From: JACVRW01 sp963716215
Lineage (GTDB): Bacteria; Actinomycetota; Thermoleophilia; Solirubrobacterales; Thermoleophilaceae
Assembly: GCA_963716215.1 (NCBI GenBank)
Contig: OY970298.1
Coordinates: 2,914,001-2,978,000, forward strand
Length of the DNA: 64,000 bases
Direction: 5' to 3'
A model generated the notes under the pieces. It worked only from the letters and a program-made list of their open reading frames with translations, searched no databases and was not told where the DNA came from. The translations under genes were made by a program, and so were the position numbers. This document shows positions 42,249 to 50,050 of the stretch, one piece after another (positions within the stretch are counted from its first letter, which is position 1; every line of letters starts with the position of its first letter).

Positions 42249-43831
42249 CCCGTTCCCGTCTTCTTCTCGTAGACCACGCCGCGCACGCCGATCCGGGTCG
42301 CGCGCCGATAATTCGGCGGTACCGCCTTGACCTTCTCGAAGCCCTTGTCGGCCGCGAGAGCCGCGCCCCACTGCGCCGCGCGGCGCCTCACGAGCTCCGT
42401 CCAAGGTGCATCCCAGTCGTCCGCTCGCGCCGTGACCGGGTAGACGAACAGCACCCGGCCGCCGGGCGGCAGGTTAGCAAGCAGGGGTTCCAAGTTCGTG
42501 GCAGGCGTTGCGTCCTTGAGCTTGTCGTAGCCGTTGGTCCAATCCATCACGCGATCGTTCTCGACCGCCCCGATCGGGCTCGCGAAGCGCAGCTTGGGCG
42601 CCCCGCCGAGGTCCTCCAGGTGGTAGGCCAGCAGCGGCCCCTGCTCGGGCTGCATGGACACCACCAGGTCGCCCTCGCGCAGGTCCGAGACGACCGCCTT
42701 GCGCAGGTCGGACGCGTTGGACTTGTTCTCGAGGCCGTACGAGCGTGGGATCGCCCAGATGCCGAGGATGATCACGAGCGCGACGAGGCCGAGTGCGCCC
42801 GCGCGCGAGAGACCGAGCGCCGCGATCAGCAGCATCGGCCCCAGCAGGACCCCGAGGTAGCGGGTGGTCCAGGCGGGCGACACCTGCGACACGAGCCAGG
42901 CGACGGCCAGCGTCGCGAGCACGGTCACGGCGCCAGCCAGCACGGCTGTGCGCTCGCGGTCCTCCACGCGGCGCGCGATCACGGCGGCGATGCCCGAGCC
43001 GCCCGCCAGGACGAGCGCCACCGTCGGCGTCCCGCCGCCGAGCAGCGACTTGCTGATCTGGATCGGCGCCCCGAAGTTGGGCGAGTTGAGCCACGGCGCA
43101 CCCGTGTGCTGCACCTGGTGCAGCAGCGTGGGCACCCATGGGAGGTAGAGCAGCCCGGCGAACCCGAAGCCGATCAGAGCGTCCTTCCAGAAGCTCGAGC
43201 GCACCTCGGAGACGTACCAGCACGGCACCAGCGCGCAGACCAGGCCGGCCGCGAGGAACAGGCCCCAGTTGTGCGTGTAGAGCATCAGCGCCAGCAGCAC
43301 CGAGAACAGCGGCAGGTAGCCGCGCCGGCCGAACGCAAACACGTGCAGGAACGCGGCCGTGGCCAGCAGCGACAGCACGAGCATCAGCGCGTACATGCGC
43401 GTCTCCTGCGCGTACGCGGTGAGGAAAGGGTTGACCGCGCAGAGCGCGGCGCAGATCAAGCCGGCGCGGCGGCCGAACAGGCTCCACCCGGCCCACAGAC
43501 CGCCGGGCACGCTCAGCAGCGCGATCGCGACCGACAGCCCCTGCGTCTCGGCCGGTCCGTTGCCGGTCAGGTCCATCCAGACCGACAGCAGCATGTAGTA
43601 GAGCGGCGGAGAGCCGTCCACGCGCAGCGTGCCGGGGATGTCGAACAGCGGCTGCGACGCGATCCCGATCGACAGCCCCTCGTCCATCCACAGCGACTCG
43701 CCCAGCGAGTGCGTACGCAGGTAGAACGAGACCGCGAGCAGCCCGAGCAGCACCGCCGCCGGCAGCACGAAGCTGGACGGGAGCGAGCGGACGCTCGGCA
43801 GCGGGCGCAGGCGTGATGCGACGGAGGCCAA
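42245..43831 (-). CDS. GT39-like membrane glycosyltransferase (PMT_2 type)
   Basis: The 528-aa protein has about eleven transmembrane helices followed by an extracytoplasmic C-terminal domain. LRTHSLGESLWMDEGLSIGI contains the first-loop acidic pair (D-E) of GT-C enzymes; RVDGSPPLYYMLLSVWMDLT and ALMLYTHNWGLFLAAGLVCA match PMT_2 loops. It likely transfers a sugar from a polyprenyl-phosphate donor. The stop overlaps the UGM-like start, and the upstream paralogue-type gene ends 39 bases away. Confidence 0.82.
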   Translation of the reverse strand: MASVASRLRPLPSVRSLPSSFVLPAAVLLGLLAVSFYLRTHSLGESLWMDEGLSIGIASQPLFDIPGTLRVDGSPPLYYMLLSVWMDLTGNGPAETQGLSVAIALLSVPGGLWAGWSLFGRRAGLICAALCAVNPFLTAYAQETRMYALMLVLSLLATAAFLHVFAFGRRGYLPLFSVLLALMLYTHNWGLFLAAGLVCALVPCWYVSEVRSSFWKDALIGFGFAGLLYLPWVPTLLHQVQHTGAPWLNSPNFGAPIQISKSLLGGGTPTVALVLAGGSGIAAVIARRVEDRERTAVLAGAVTVLATLAVAWLVSQVSPAWTTRYLGVLLGPMLLIAALGLSRAGALGLVALVIILGIWAIPRSYGLENKSNASDLRKAVVSDLREGDLVVSMQPEQGPLLAYHLEDLGGAPKLRFASPIGAVENDRVMDWTNGYDKLKDATPATNLEPLLANLPPGGRVLFVYPVTARADDWDAPWTELVRRRAAQWGAALAADKGFEKVKAVPPNYRRATRIGVRGVVYEKKTGTG

Positions 43832-43870
43832 CCCGGCGATCCTAGTGAGTGCCGCCGGCGGTTTCCGGGG

Positions 43871-45502
43871 TCACTTGTCGCCCTGCGGCTTCTGCGGGTC
43901 CCCGATCACCTCGAGCGGCGCGTCCTTCGTCGCCACGTTCCCCGCCGTGCCCGATGTGGGTGCGAAGCGGCTCGCCCTGGGGCACTCGGAGCGACCATCG
44001 GGCGGCACGGTCAGCAGCCGCCACTTGCCATGGGTCGCGACCAGTCGGTAGCGGTCGTCCGTCGGCTTGGTCACGAGCGGTCCGTCGGGCACGGTGCGGG
44101 TCCGGAACGTCACGCCCGGCGGCGGCGTCACCTTCCAGCCCACCTGGATGCCGTGGATGCCGAGCTCGTAGGCGACCATCTGCGTCTGGAACGGACCGCT
44201 GAAGACCCCGCCGCATGCCAGCAGCGCGTCCTTGCCGCCGGCCTCGTCGATCAAGCCCTTCAAGTCGTTCCAGAGGTACGCCTCGTGCTCGAGCCCACCG
44301 CGCACGCGTGACTCGTTGTTGACCTTCGCGACGATCGTCGGCAAGCCGGCCAGCAGCCCCACGAGCAGCGCGGCGGCAGTGATCGCCGGCGCCCGGCGCG
44401 CGCCGAACCAGCGACGGGCGAGCGCCTCCACGCCCTGGAGCACCCGGACGGCGCCGATCCCACCGAGCACGCACACGACGGCGGTGGTCACGATCAGGTA
44501 GCGCTGGTTGCCGGCGAACCCGGCCTGGGTCATCGCCGCCACCACCAGGAACCAGGCGAACCCGCCCATGGCGAGCATCAGCGTCTCCAGCTCGGTGCGA
44601 TGCCGTCGCCACATCGCGAGCGCATAGCCGACCGCGACGATCGTGCCCAGCTCGACCGGTGCGATCGTGACCTGCACGAAGCGGTGGGCCACCGCGAACG
44701 CGGGGATGTCGTCGAAGGCCGCGCTGCCCGGGTTGGGGGCGTTGGCGCGCGAGCCCGCGCGCAGCGGATCCCCCGAGCCCCACCACTCGGGCAGGAACCA
44801 CACCGCCGGCACGAGCACGGCGAACGCCACGAGGCGTCGGCGCAGCCACGGGTCGCTGAACCAGAGCCAGAGCCCGTACAGCGCGAGGAACGGCCAGGCC
44901 TCCGGGCGCATGAACGCCGCCGCGACGCCGAGGTAGAGCGCGTGGTCGCGGCGGCCGTCCAGGTGGCGTTCGAACGCCCACAGCACGAGCCCGCCGAGCA
45001 TCGGGTCGGAGTTGCCGAGCGCGGCGTCGCGCACGAACTTGTTGCTCGAGAGCAGCGCGGCGAACGCGCACACGCCGGCGAGCGCGCCGTACAGCCGGCC
45101 GCCGATCAGCCTGCTGGCCATGCGGTAGGCCATCACGCACGCGAACAGCCCACCTGCGCGCGCGAGCCAGACCCACAGGTAGGGCGCCACGTCCTGGCCG
45201 AACAGCGAGAACGGGGTGGTGAACAGGATCGGGAAGGGCTTCCACGACGGCCCTCCCTCGGTCACCAGGTCGAGGTGGAGGATCTCCCGACCCCACAGGA
45301 TCCAGGCCCAGGGGTCGTAGGTCGGCGTGGAGGGGTACAGCAGCGTGATCGCGGCCACCGCCAGGCAGCCCGCGATGATCGCCGCCATCTGCGCGCCGTG
45401 CGACCACCCGGCCGGGCCCGCCGCGGCGCGCGCCCGGACAGGGCTGCGCCGGCCGGGCTCACGCCGGCCGAGGGTACGGAACAGTGCCACGCCCTCCCGC
45501 AT
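43871..45502 (-). CDS. GT-C type membrane glycosyltransferase, paralogue A
   Basis: The 543-aa polytopic protein has the first-loop segment TYDPWAWILWGREILHLDLV, then EGGPSWKPFPILFTTPFSLF, AMTQAGFAGNQRYLIVTTAV, and an extracytoplasmic C-terminal domain. The same landmarks recur in the protein encoded at 53907-55373, so the two are paralogues. The conserved Asp in YDPWAW corresponds in position to the catalytic loop of GT39/GT83 enzymes, though the usual D-E pair is not seen. Donor and acceptor unknown. An internal ATG at residue 39 is an alternative start. Confidence 0.8.
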   Translation of the reverse strand: MREGVALFRTLGRREPGRRSPVRARAAAGPAGWSHGAQMAAIIAGCLAVAAITLLYPSTPTYDPWAWILWGREILHLDLVTEGGPSWKPFPILFTTPFSLFGQDVAPYLWVWLARAGGLFACVMAYRMASRLIGGRLYGALAGVCAFAALLSSNKFVRDAALGNSDPMLGGLVLWAFERHLDGRRDHALYLGVAAAFMRPEAWPFLALYGLWLWFSDPWLRRRLVAFAVLVPAVWFLPEWWGSGDPLRAGSRANAPNPGSAAFDDIPAFAVAHRFVQVTIAPVELGTIVAVGYALAMWRRHRTELETLMLAMGGFAWFLVVAAMTQAGFAGNQRYLIVTTAVVCVLGGIGAVRVLQGVEALARRWFGARRAPAITAAALLVGLLAGLPTIVAKVNNESRVRGGLEHEAYLWNDLKGLIDEAGGKDALLACGGVFSGPFQTQMVAYELGIHGIQVGWKVTPPPGVTFRTRTVPDGPLVTKPTDDRYRLVATHGKWRLLTVPPDGRSECPRASRFAPTSGTAGNVATKDAPLEVIGDPQKPQGDK

Positions 45503-45511
45503 CGACGCGGG

Positions 45512-46483
45512 CTAGGCGCGAGTCGCCTCGGCCTCGGCCTCGAGCCTGATGGCCGAGCGCATGCGTGACCAGCCGCCGTAGCGCATGACCAGGAGGACGA
45601 GGCCGACGACGGTGATCGGGACGTACAGCACGAAGCGCAGCAGGAGCATGTACGTGACTGCCATCGAGCCGGTCGCCCCGAGCCGGCGCGCTCCGAAGGC
45701 GACGGCGGCGTCGAAGGTCCCGATCGACCCGGGAGCCGCGGGCAGCGCAGCGACGAAGTTCGTGAGCGCGACGAGGTAGAGGGCTCCGGTGATGCTGAAG
45801 TCGAGGTCGATCGACCGGGCCACCGCCAGGTACACGGCCGCCTCGAACGCCCACAGCAAGAACGTGCCGGCCAGCAATAGCGCACCCTGGCGGCTCAGCA
45901 GCGCGCGCGGGGAGTCCGCCAGCGGGCGCAGCCAGTCGCGGGCGCGCTCGAAGACGTGGTGGCGGCGCAGCACCCAGAGCGCGATCCCGGCGCCCACCAG
46001 CAGCACCACCCCGCCCCCGGCCACCAGCACCGGCCGGTCGGTGGGCAGCACGCTCGAGCTGAGCGCGCCGTAGACGACCACGACGAAGATCGCCGCCAGC
46101 GCCACCAGGTCCAGGATGCGCTCGGCGACGACCGAGCCCAGCAGCGTGCGCTTGCTCGCGTCGCAGCGCCCCGAGAGCAGCACGACCTTCAGCGCCTCGC
46201 CCGCGCGCGCGGGCAGCACGTTGTTGCCCATGTAGCCGACGGCGGTGAGCATGTAGCAGTCGCTGCGGTGGGTGCGCACGCCGGTGATCACCAGGATCCA
46301 GTGCCAGCGCTCGCCGCGCATGAGCGTCGCGATCGCATACAGGACCAGCGCCGCCCCCAGCCAGGCGATCGCGTCGGCGCCCGTCGGGAACTCCGGGGCG
46401 TCCTGCTTCGACGCCCACCAGATGACCGCGGCGAGCGCGACAACGGAGACCAGGACTTGGATGAGCGCGAAGCGTCGGTTCAT
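45512..46483 (-). CDS. UPF0104/LPG-synthase transmembrane-domain protein
   Basis: The 323-aa protein has about eight transmembrane helices of the lysylphosphatidylglycerol-synthetase TM (flippase) family: LYAIATLMRGERWHWILVIT, YMLTAVGYMGNNVLPARAGE, LLGSVVAERILDLVALAAIF, and VALTNFVAALPAAPGSIGTF. The G-N-x-x-P-A-R-A-G-E motif is typical. There is no C-terminal aminoacyl-transferase domain, so it is not an aminoacyl-PG synthase; stand-alone members occur in glycan loci and may move lipid-linked substrates. ATG at 46483. Confidence 0.85.
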   Translation of the reverse strand: MNRRFALIQVLVSVVALAAVIWWASKQDAPEFPTGADAIAWLGAALVLYAIATLMRGERWHWILVITGVRTHRSDCYMLTAVGYMGNNVLPARAGEALKVVLLSGRCDASKRTLLGSVVAERILDLVALAAIFVVVVYGALSSSVLPTDRPVLVAGGGVVLLVGAGIALWVLRRHHVFERARDWLRPLADSPRALLSRQGALLLAGTFLLWAFEAAVYLAVARSIDLDFSITGALYLVALTNFVAALPAAPGSIGTFDAAVAFGARRLGATGSMAVTYMLLLRFVLYVPITVVGLVLLVMRYGGWSRMRSAIRLEAEAEATRA

Positions 46484-46532
46484 AGGCTGACTCGAACGAC
46501 CCCCGCGTGCGACGCGGTCGGCGGGAAAGGCG

Positions 46533-46546
46533 TTCCTGCGCAGGAA
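46533..46546. promoter_or_regulatory. Perfect 14-bp palindrome TTCCTGCGCAGGAA in a divergent gap
   Basis: It lies in the 161-bp gap between the UPF0104 gene and the GH2 gene, about 50 bp from one start and 100 bp from the other. It fits an operator for a dimeric regulator of both directions. Nothing else is recognised in the gap apart from a small CCGGC...GCCGG stem. Confidence 0.45.
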
Positions 46547-46644
46547 AACCGGCCCGGGGAGCCGGTCGCCGTGCACGGTAGCAGTCGTCTTGTCATACCC
46601 CCAGGGGCACAGGCGTTACCCTGCGGCGCCCGCTCACCCGCACC

Positions 46645-48624
46645 GTGCGTTCCCCTTTCACAGCTCTGGCCACCTTCGCTGCGCTGCTCGCGCTGCCTGC
46701 TTCCGCGTTCGCGCAGGGCGGCGAGCCGGGGCCGCCGAGCGGCTCTCCGGCGCCGCCGCAACCGCCGCCGCCGCCCGAGCTCGTGGTGCAGCCGCCGAGC
46801 GGGAAGCCGCTCATCTACGAGGGCCAGCCCACGCGCCAGCTGCTCGGCGGAACCTGGTACTTCCGCCAAGACGACACGCTTGTGGCCGGGGACACCGAGC
46901 GCTGGTACGCCCAGCAGGACCTGAACGGCTGGCAGGCGATCCGCGTGCCGCACAACTGGAACGCGCAGGACATCACGGTCGACAGGTCCTCGGTCGGCTG
47001 GTACCGCAAGGAGTTCACGCTGCCGAAGGTCCCCAAGGACGAGCTGGCGCGCACGTTCTGGAAGGTCCGCTTCGAGGGCGCCAACTACCGCACGAAGGTC
47101 TGGCTCAACGGTCGCGTGATCGGCGGCTACACGGGCTACTTCCCGTTCGAGGAAACCCTGGAGGGGCTGCGCAAGGGCCGCAACACGCTGGTCGTGAAGG
47201 TGTCCTCGGTGCGTAGCAACAGGGATCTGACGCACTGGCGCCCCGCGGCCTTCAACGGCTACGGCACCGGTGGCTGGTGGAACTTCGGCGGGCTGCTGCG
47301 CGAGGTGTACGTGCGGCGCGTCGACACGATCGACATCGAGGACGTGCACGTGGTGCCGCGCCTGCCCAAGGTCGGGGGTCCGGCCGAGGTGGAGGTGCGC
47401 GCGTACCTGCGCAACTTCACGCGCAAGGCGCGCGAGGTGACGCTCGACGTGTCGGTCGACGGCAAGCGCTACGAGCTCGAGGGCAAAGAGGTGCCGGCCA
47501 ACGCCACGCGCGTGTTGGTCACGAGCTTCGACATCAAGCGGCCGCGCCTGTGGCAGCCTGGCCAGCCGGAGCTCTACCCGATGACGGTGTCCGTGGAGGA
47601 GGGCCGCGCCACCCGCGCCTCATACCGCCTCCGCTTCGGGGTGCGCAAGCTCGAGACCGCGCGGGGAGGCGTGATCCTGCTCAACGGCAGGCGTCTGAAC
47701 GCCCGCGGCGCGAGCATCCACGAGGACGATTTGAAGGAGGGCGGCGCGCTCTCCAAGGGCACCCGCTCGTTGCTGGTCTCCCGGCTGCGCGACCTGGGCG
47801 CCACGATCACGCGCTCGCACTACCCGCTCCACCCGGCCTTCGTCGAGGCCCTCGACCGCTACGGGATCCTCTACTGGGTCGACGCGCCCGTCTACCAGAT
47901 TCCCAACCGCTACTTCAACGAGAGCGCCGTGCGCATCGCGGCGGAGCGGGCGGTCGCGCTGACGGTCCGCAACAACATCAACCACGCGTCGGTGATGACC
48001 TGGTCGCTAGCCAACGAGCCGGCCGGCAACCGCTCGGAGCTCGGCATCTTCGGGTCCGGGCTGGCGCGCTTCGTCAAGGAGAGCGCCGCGGCGGTGCGCG
48101 CGCTGGACGACACGCGCCTGATCGCGATCGACCGCCAGTCGCGCGCCGGCGAGCCGCCTACCAGCTCGGTCTACCGCTGGCTCGACGTACTCGGCGTGAA
48201 CGAGTACTTCGGCTGGTACGACTCGTACAAGGCGGACCTGGTCCGGCCGCCTACCACCACGCAGGAGCTGGGTCCCTACCTCGACACGATCCACGCCGCC
48301 AACCCGAACCTGCCGATGATGATCACCGAGTTCGGCGCGGAGGCGGCCCGCACCGGGCCGGTCGCCCAGCCAGGCACGCTCGAGTACCAGACCCGCTTCG
48401 TGCTCGAGCATCTGCGCATCCACGCATCGAAGCCGTACGTGGCCGGGTCGATCCACTGGGCGTTGCGCGACTTCCGCGTCGACCCGACCTGGGTCGGCGG
48501 CGCGCCGCGCGCCTGGGCCACGCCGCCGTGGAACAACAAGAGCCTGATCGAGGAGTCCAACGCCCGCAAGCCGGCCTACTTCGAGCTGCGCAAGCGCTGG
48601 CGCCGCACGCGCGCCCTTCGTTGA
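46645..48624 (+). CDS. Secreted glycoside hydrolase family 2 protein
   Basis: The 659-aa protein has a Sec signal peptide (TALATFAALLALPASAFAQG, cleavage after AFA likely) and a Pro-rich linker. The GH2 domains follow: sugar-binding WQAIRVPHNWNAQDITVDRS and NTLVVKVSSVRSNRDLTHWR, the immunoglobulin-like domain, and the TIM barrel with VMTWSLANEPAG (acid/base Glu458) and MMITEFGAEAA (nucleophile Glu562). Activity may be beta-galactosidase, beta-glucuronidase or beta-mannosidase. Start is GTG. Location outside the cell within a glycan locus suggests trimming of the organism's own polymer or of related glycans. Confidence 0.9.
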   Translation: MRSPFTALATFAALLALPASAFAQGGEPGPPSGSPAPPQPPPPPELVVQPPSGKPLIYEGQPTRQLLGGTWYFRQDDTLVAGDTERWYAQQDLNGWQAIRVPHNWNAQDITVDRSSVGWYRKEFTLPKVPKDELARTFWKVRFEGANYRTKVWLNGRVIGGYTGYFPFEETLEGLRKGRNTLVVKVSSVRSNRDLTHWRPAAFNGYGTGGWWNFGGLLREVYVRRVDTIDIEDVHVVPRLPKVGGPAEVEVRAYLRNFTRKAREVTLDVSVDGKRYELEGKEVPANATRVLVTSFDIKRPRLWQPGQPELYPMTVSVEEGRATRASYRLRFGVRKLETARGGVILLNGRRLNARGASIHEDDLKEGGALSKGTRSLLVSRLRDLGATITRSHYPLHPAFVEALDRYGILYWVDAPVYQIPNRYFNESAVRIAAERAVALTVRNNINHASVMTWSLANEPAGNRSELGIFGSGLARFVKESAAAVRALDDTRLIAIDRQSRAGEPPTSSVYRWLDVLGVNEYFGWYDSYKADLVRPPTTTQELGPYLDTIHAANPNLPMMITEFGAEAARTGPVAQPGTLEYQTRFVLEHLRIHASKPYVAGSIHWALRDFRVDPTWVGGAPRAWATPPWNNKSLIEESNARKPAYFELRKRWRRTRALR

Positions 48625-48656
48625 CCGGGGACCTGCCCCGCTACGCTCCCCGGCGC

Positions 48657-49028
48657 TTGAAGCCCTCCGTACTGCTCGCCTCGCTCCTGCTCGCGCTCGC
48701 CCCCGCCGCCCTGGCGGGATGCAGCCTGGGCTCCGACGACGCCGGCGGCGGCGACGACCTGGACGACCGCTCGGCGACGATGGTCTGCCTCGACGACGCC
48801 GGCGTGGACGCCCGGCTCGAGGGTGACGAGGGCGCGGAGGAGATCGTGATCGGCGACAGCGCCGACGCCCCCCACATCATGTTCTTCCTCACCGCCGGCG
48901 AAGCCGAGGCCGAGCAGTTCCAGGGGCGCGGCGAAGGCGCCGAGCAGATCGGGTCGGCGCTCCTGTTCGTCGGCGACGGCGACGACGACCTCCTCGAGAC
49001 CGTCGAGAAGTGCCTTAGCGACCTCTAG
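48657..49028 (+). CDS. Small acidic lipoprotein
   Basis: The 123-aa protein has a lipoprotein signal (KPSVLLASLLLALAPAALAG then Cys) and a very acidic mature part (DDAGGGDDLDDRSATMVCLD, ADAPHIMFFLTAGEAEAEQF, FVGDGDDDLLETVEKCLSD) with two further Cys. The TTG at 48657 was chosen because it begins the signal peptide directly; the long frame upstream is a shadow of the GH2 gene. Family not recognised. Confidence 0.65.
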   Translation: MKPSVLLASLLLALAPAALAGCSLGSDDAGGGDDLDDRSATMVCLDDAGVDARLEGDEGAEEIVIGDSADAPHIMFFLTAGEAEAEQFQGRGEGAEQIGSALLFVGDGDDDLLETVEKCLSDL

Positions 49029-49057
49029 CATGGCCGCCACACGACAGGGGGTCTGAG

Positions 49058-50050
49058 ATGAGGGTGGGGAGCAAGGTGCTGGCGGTGGTGGCCACAGCCG
49101 CGATCGTCCTCGTGACCGGGTGCACCCTCCCCAGGCCGCCGGGCGACTCCCCGCTCCGCTACCGCGACGCGCTCTTCTCGGCCGTCACGGTCACGCGCGA
49201 CCTGCAGTACGGCAGCGCCCCCGTCAACGGCACGCCCACGGCGCTCAGGCTCGACGTCTACCAGCCCACCGGCGACGCGCAGCGCGGCCGCCCGGCGCTC
49301 GTGTGGGTGCACGGCGGCGGCTTCAGCGGGGGCGACAAGGCCAACACCGTGCCGGTCGACGTGGCCAACACCTTCGCGAAGCTCGGCTACGTCGTCGTAT
49401 CGATCAACTACCGCCTGCTCGGCAACGCCTGCGCGGCCAACCCGGGCACGACCAACTGCGCGATCGCGGCGCTCGAGGCCAAGCACGACGCCCAGGCCGC
49501 GGTGCGGTGGCTGCGGGCAAACGCCGTCGCCTACAGCGTGGACCCGAACCGGATCGCGATCGGCGGCGAGTCCGCCGGCGGCATCACGGCGACGCTCACC
49601 GGCCTGAACTCCGAGGAGGTCGGCGCCAGTGGCAATCCCGGCTTCCAGTCGACGGTGCGCGGGTTCGTGTCGGTCGCCGGCGGGCTACGCGACGGCCTGT
49701 TCGCCAGCGCCGGCGACGCCGCCGGCCTCTTCTTCCACGGCTCGGCGGACACGGTCGTGCCGGCGAACTGGTCGAACGTGACGACCGCGAAGATGCTCCA
49801 CGCGGGCGTGCCCGCCTTCCTCCAGACCCAGCAGGGCGCCGGCCACGTGCCGTGGGCGCAGTACCGCGCGCTCTACCTGGAGCAGGCGAGCTACTTCCTC
49901 TACCTCGCGCTCGACCTGGCGCACGCGTCCGGGCAGCCGGTGAGCGCGGCGCGCGCGGCGGAGCGGCAGCTGGGGCGCCTGGTGACGACCCCGCAGGTGG
50001 AGCGGATGCTCGAGCGCTACCCGAAGCTCGAGCGTCAGCTGACGAGGTAG
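49058..50050 (+). CDS. Alpha/beta hydrolase (esterase) lipoprotein
   Basis: The 330-aa protein begins with a lipobox signal (AVVATAAIVLVTGC) and has the carboxylesterase/BD-FAE fold: ALVWVHGGGFSGGDKANTVP (oxyanion HGGG), RIAIGGESAGGITATLTGLN (nucleophile Ser172 in GESAG), HGSADTVVPANWS (Asp region) and QGAGHVPWAQYRALY (His). It may remove acetyl or other acyl groups from surface glycans. GGGGGT precedes the ATG. It overlaps the next gene tail to tail by 16 bases. Confidence 0.88.
   Translation: MRVGSKVLAVVATAAIVLVTGCTLPRPPGDSPLRYRDALFSAVTVTRDLQYGSAPVNGTPTALRLDVYQPTGDAQRGRPALVWVHGGGFSGGDKANTVPVDVANTFAKLGYVVVSINYRLLGNACAANPGTTNCAIAALEAKHDAQAAVRWLRANAVAYSVDPNRIAIGGESAGGITATLTGLNSEEVGASGNPGFQSTVRGFVSVAGGLRDGLFASAGDAAGLFFHGSADTVVPANWSNVTTAKMLHAGVPAFLQTQQGAGHVPWAQYRALYLEQASYFLYLALDLAHASGQPVSAARAAERQLGRLVTTPQVERMLERYPKLERQLTR

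Noticed and set aside
46484..46644. tRNA-like segment (GGGTCGTTCGAGTC on the minus strand)
   Set aside because: It resembles a T-arm only superficially; no acceptor stem or anticodon arm can be formed.
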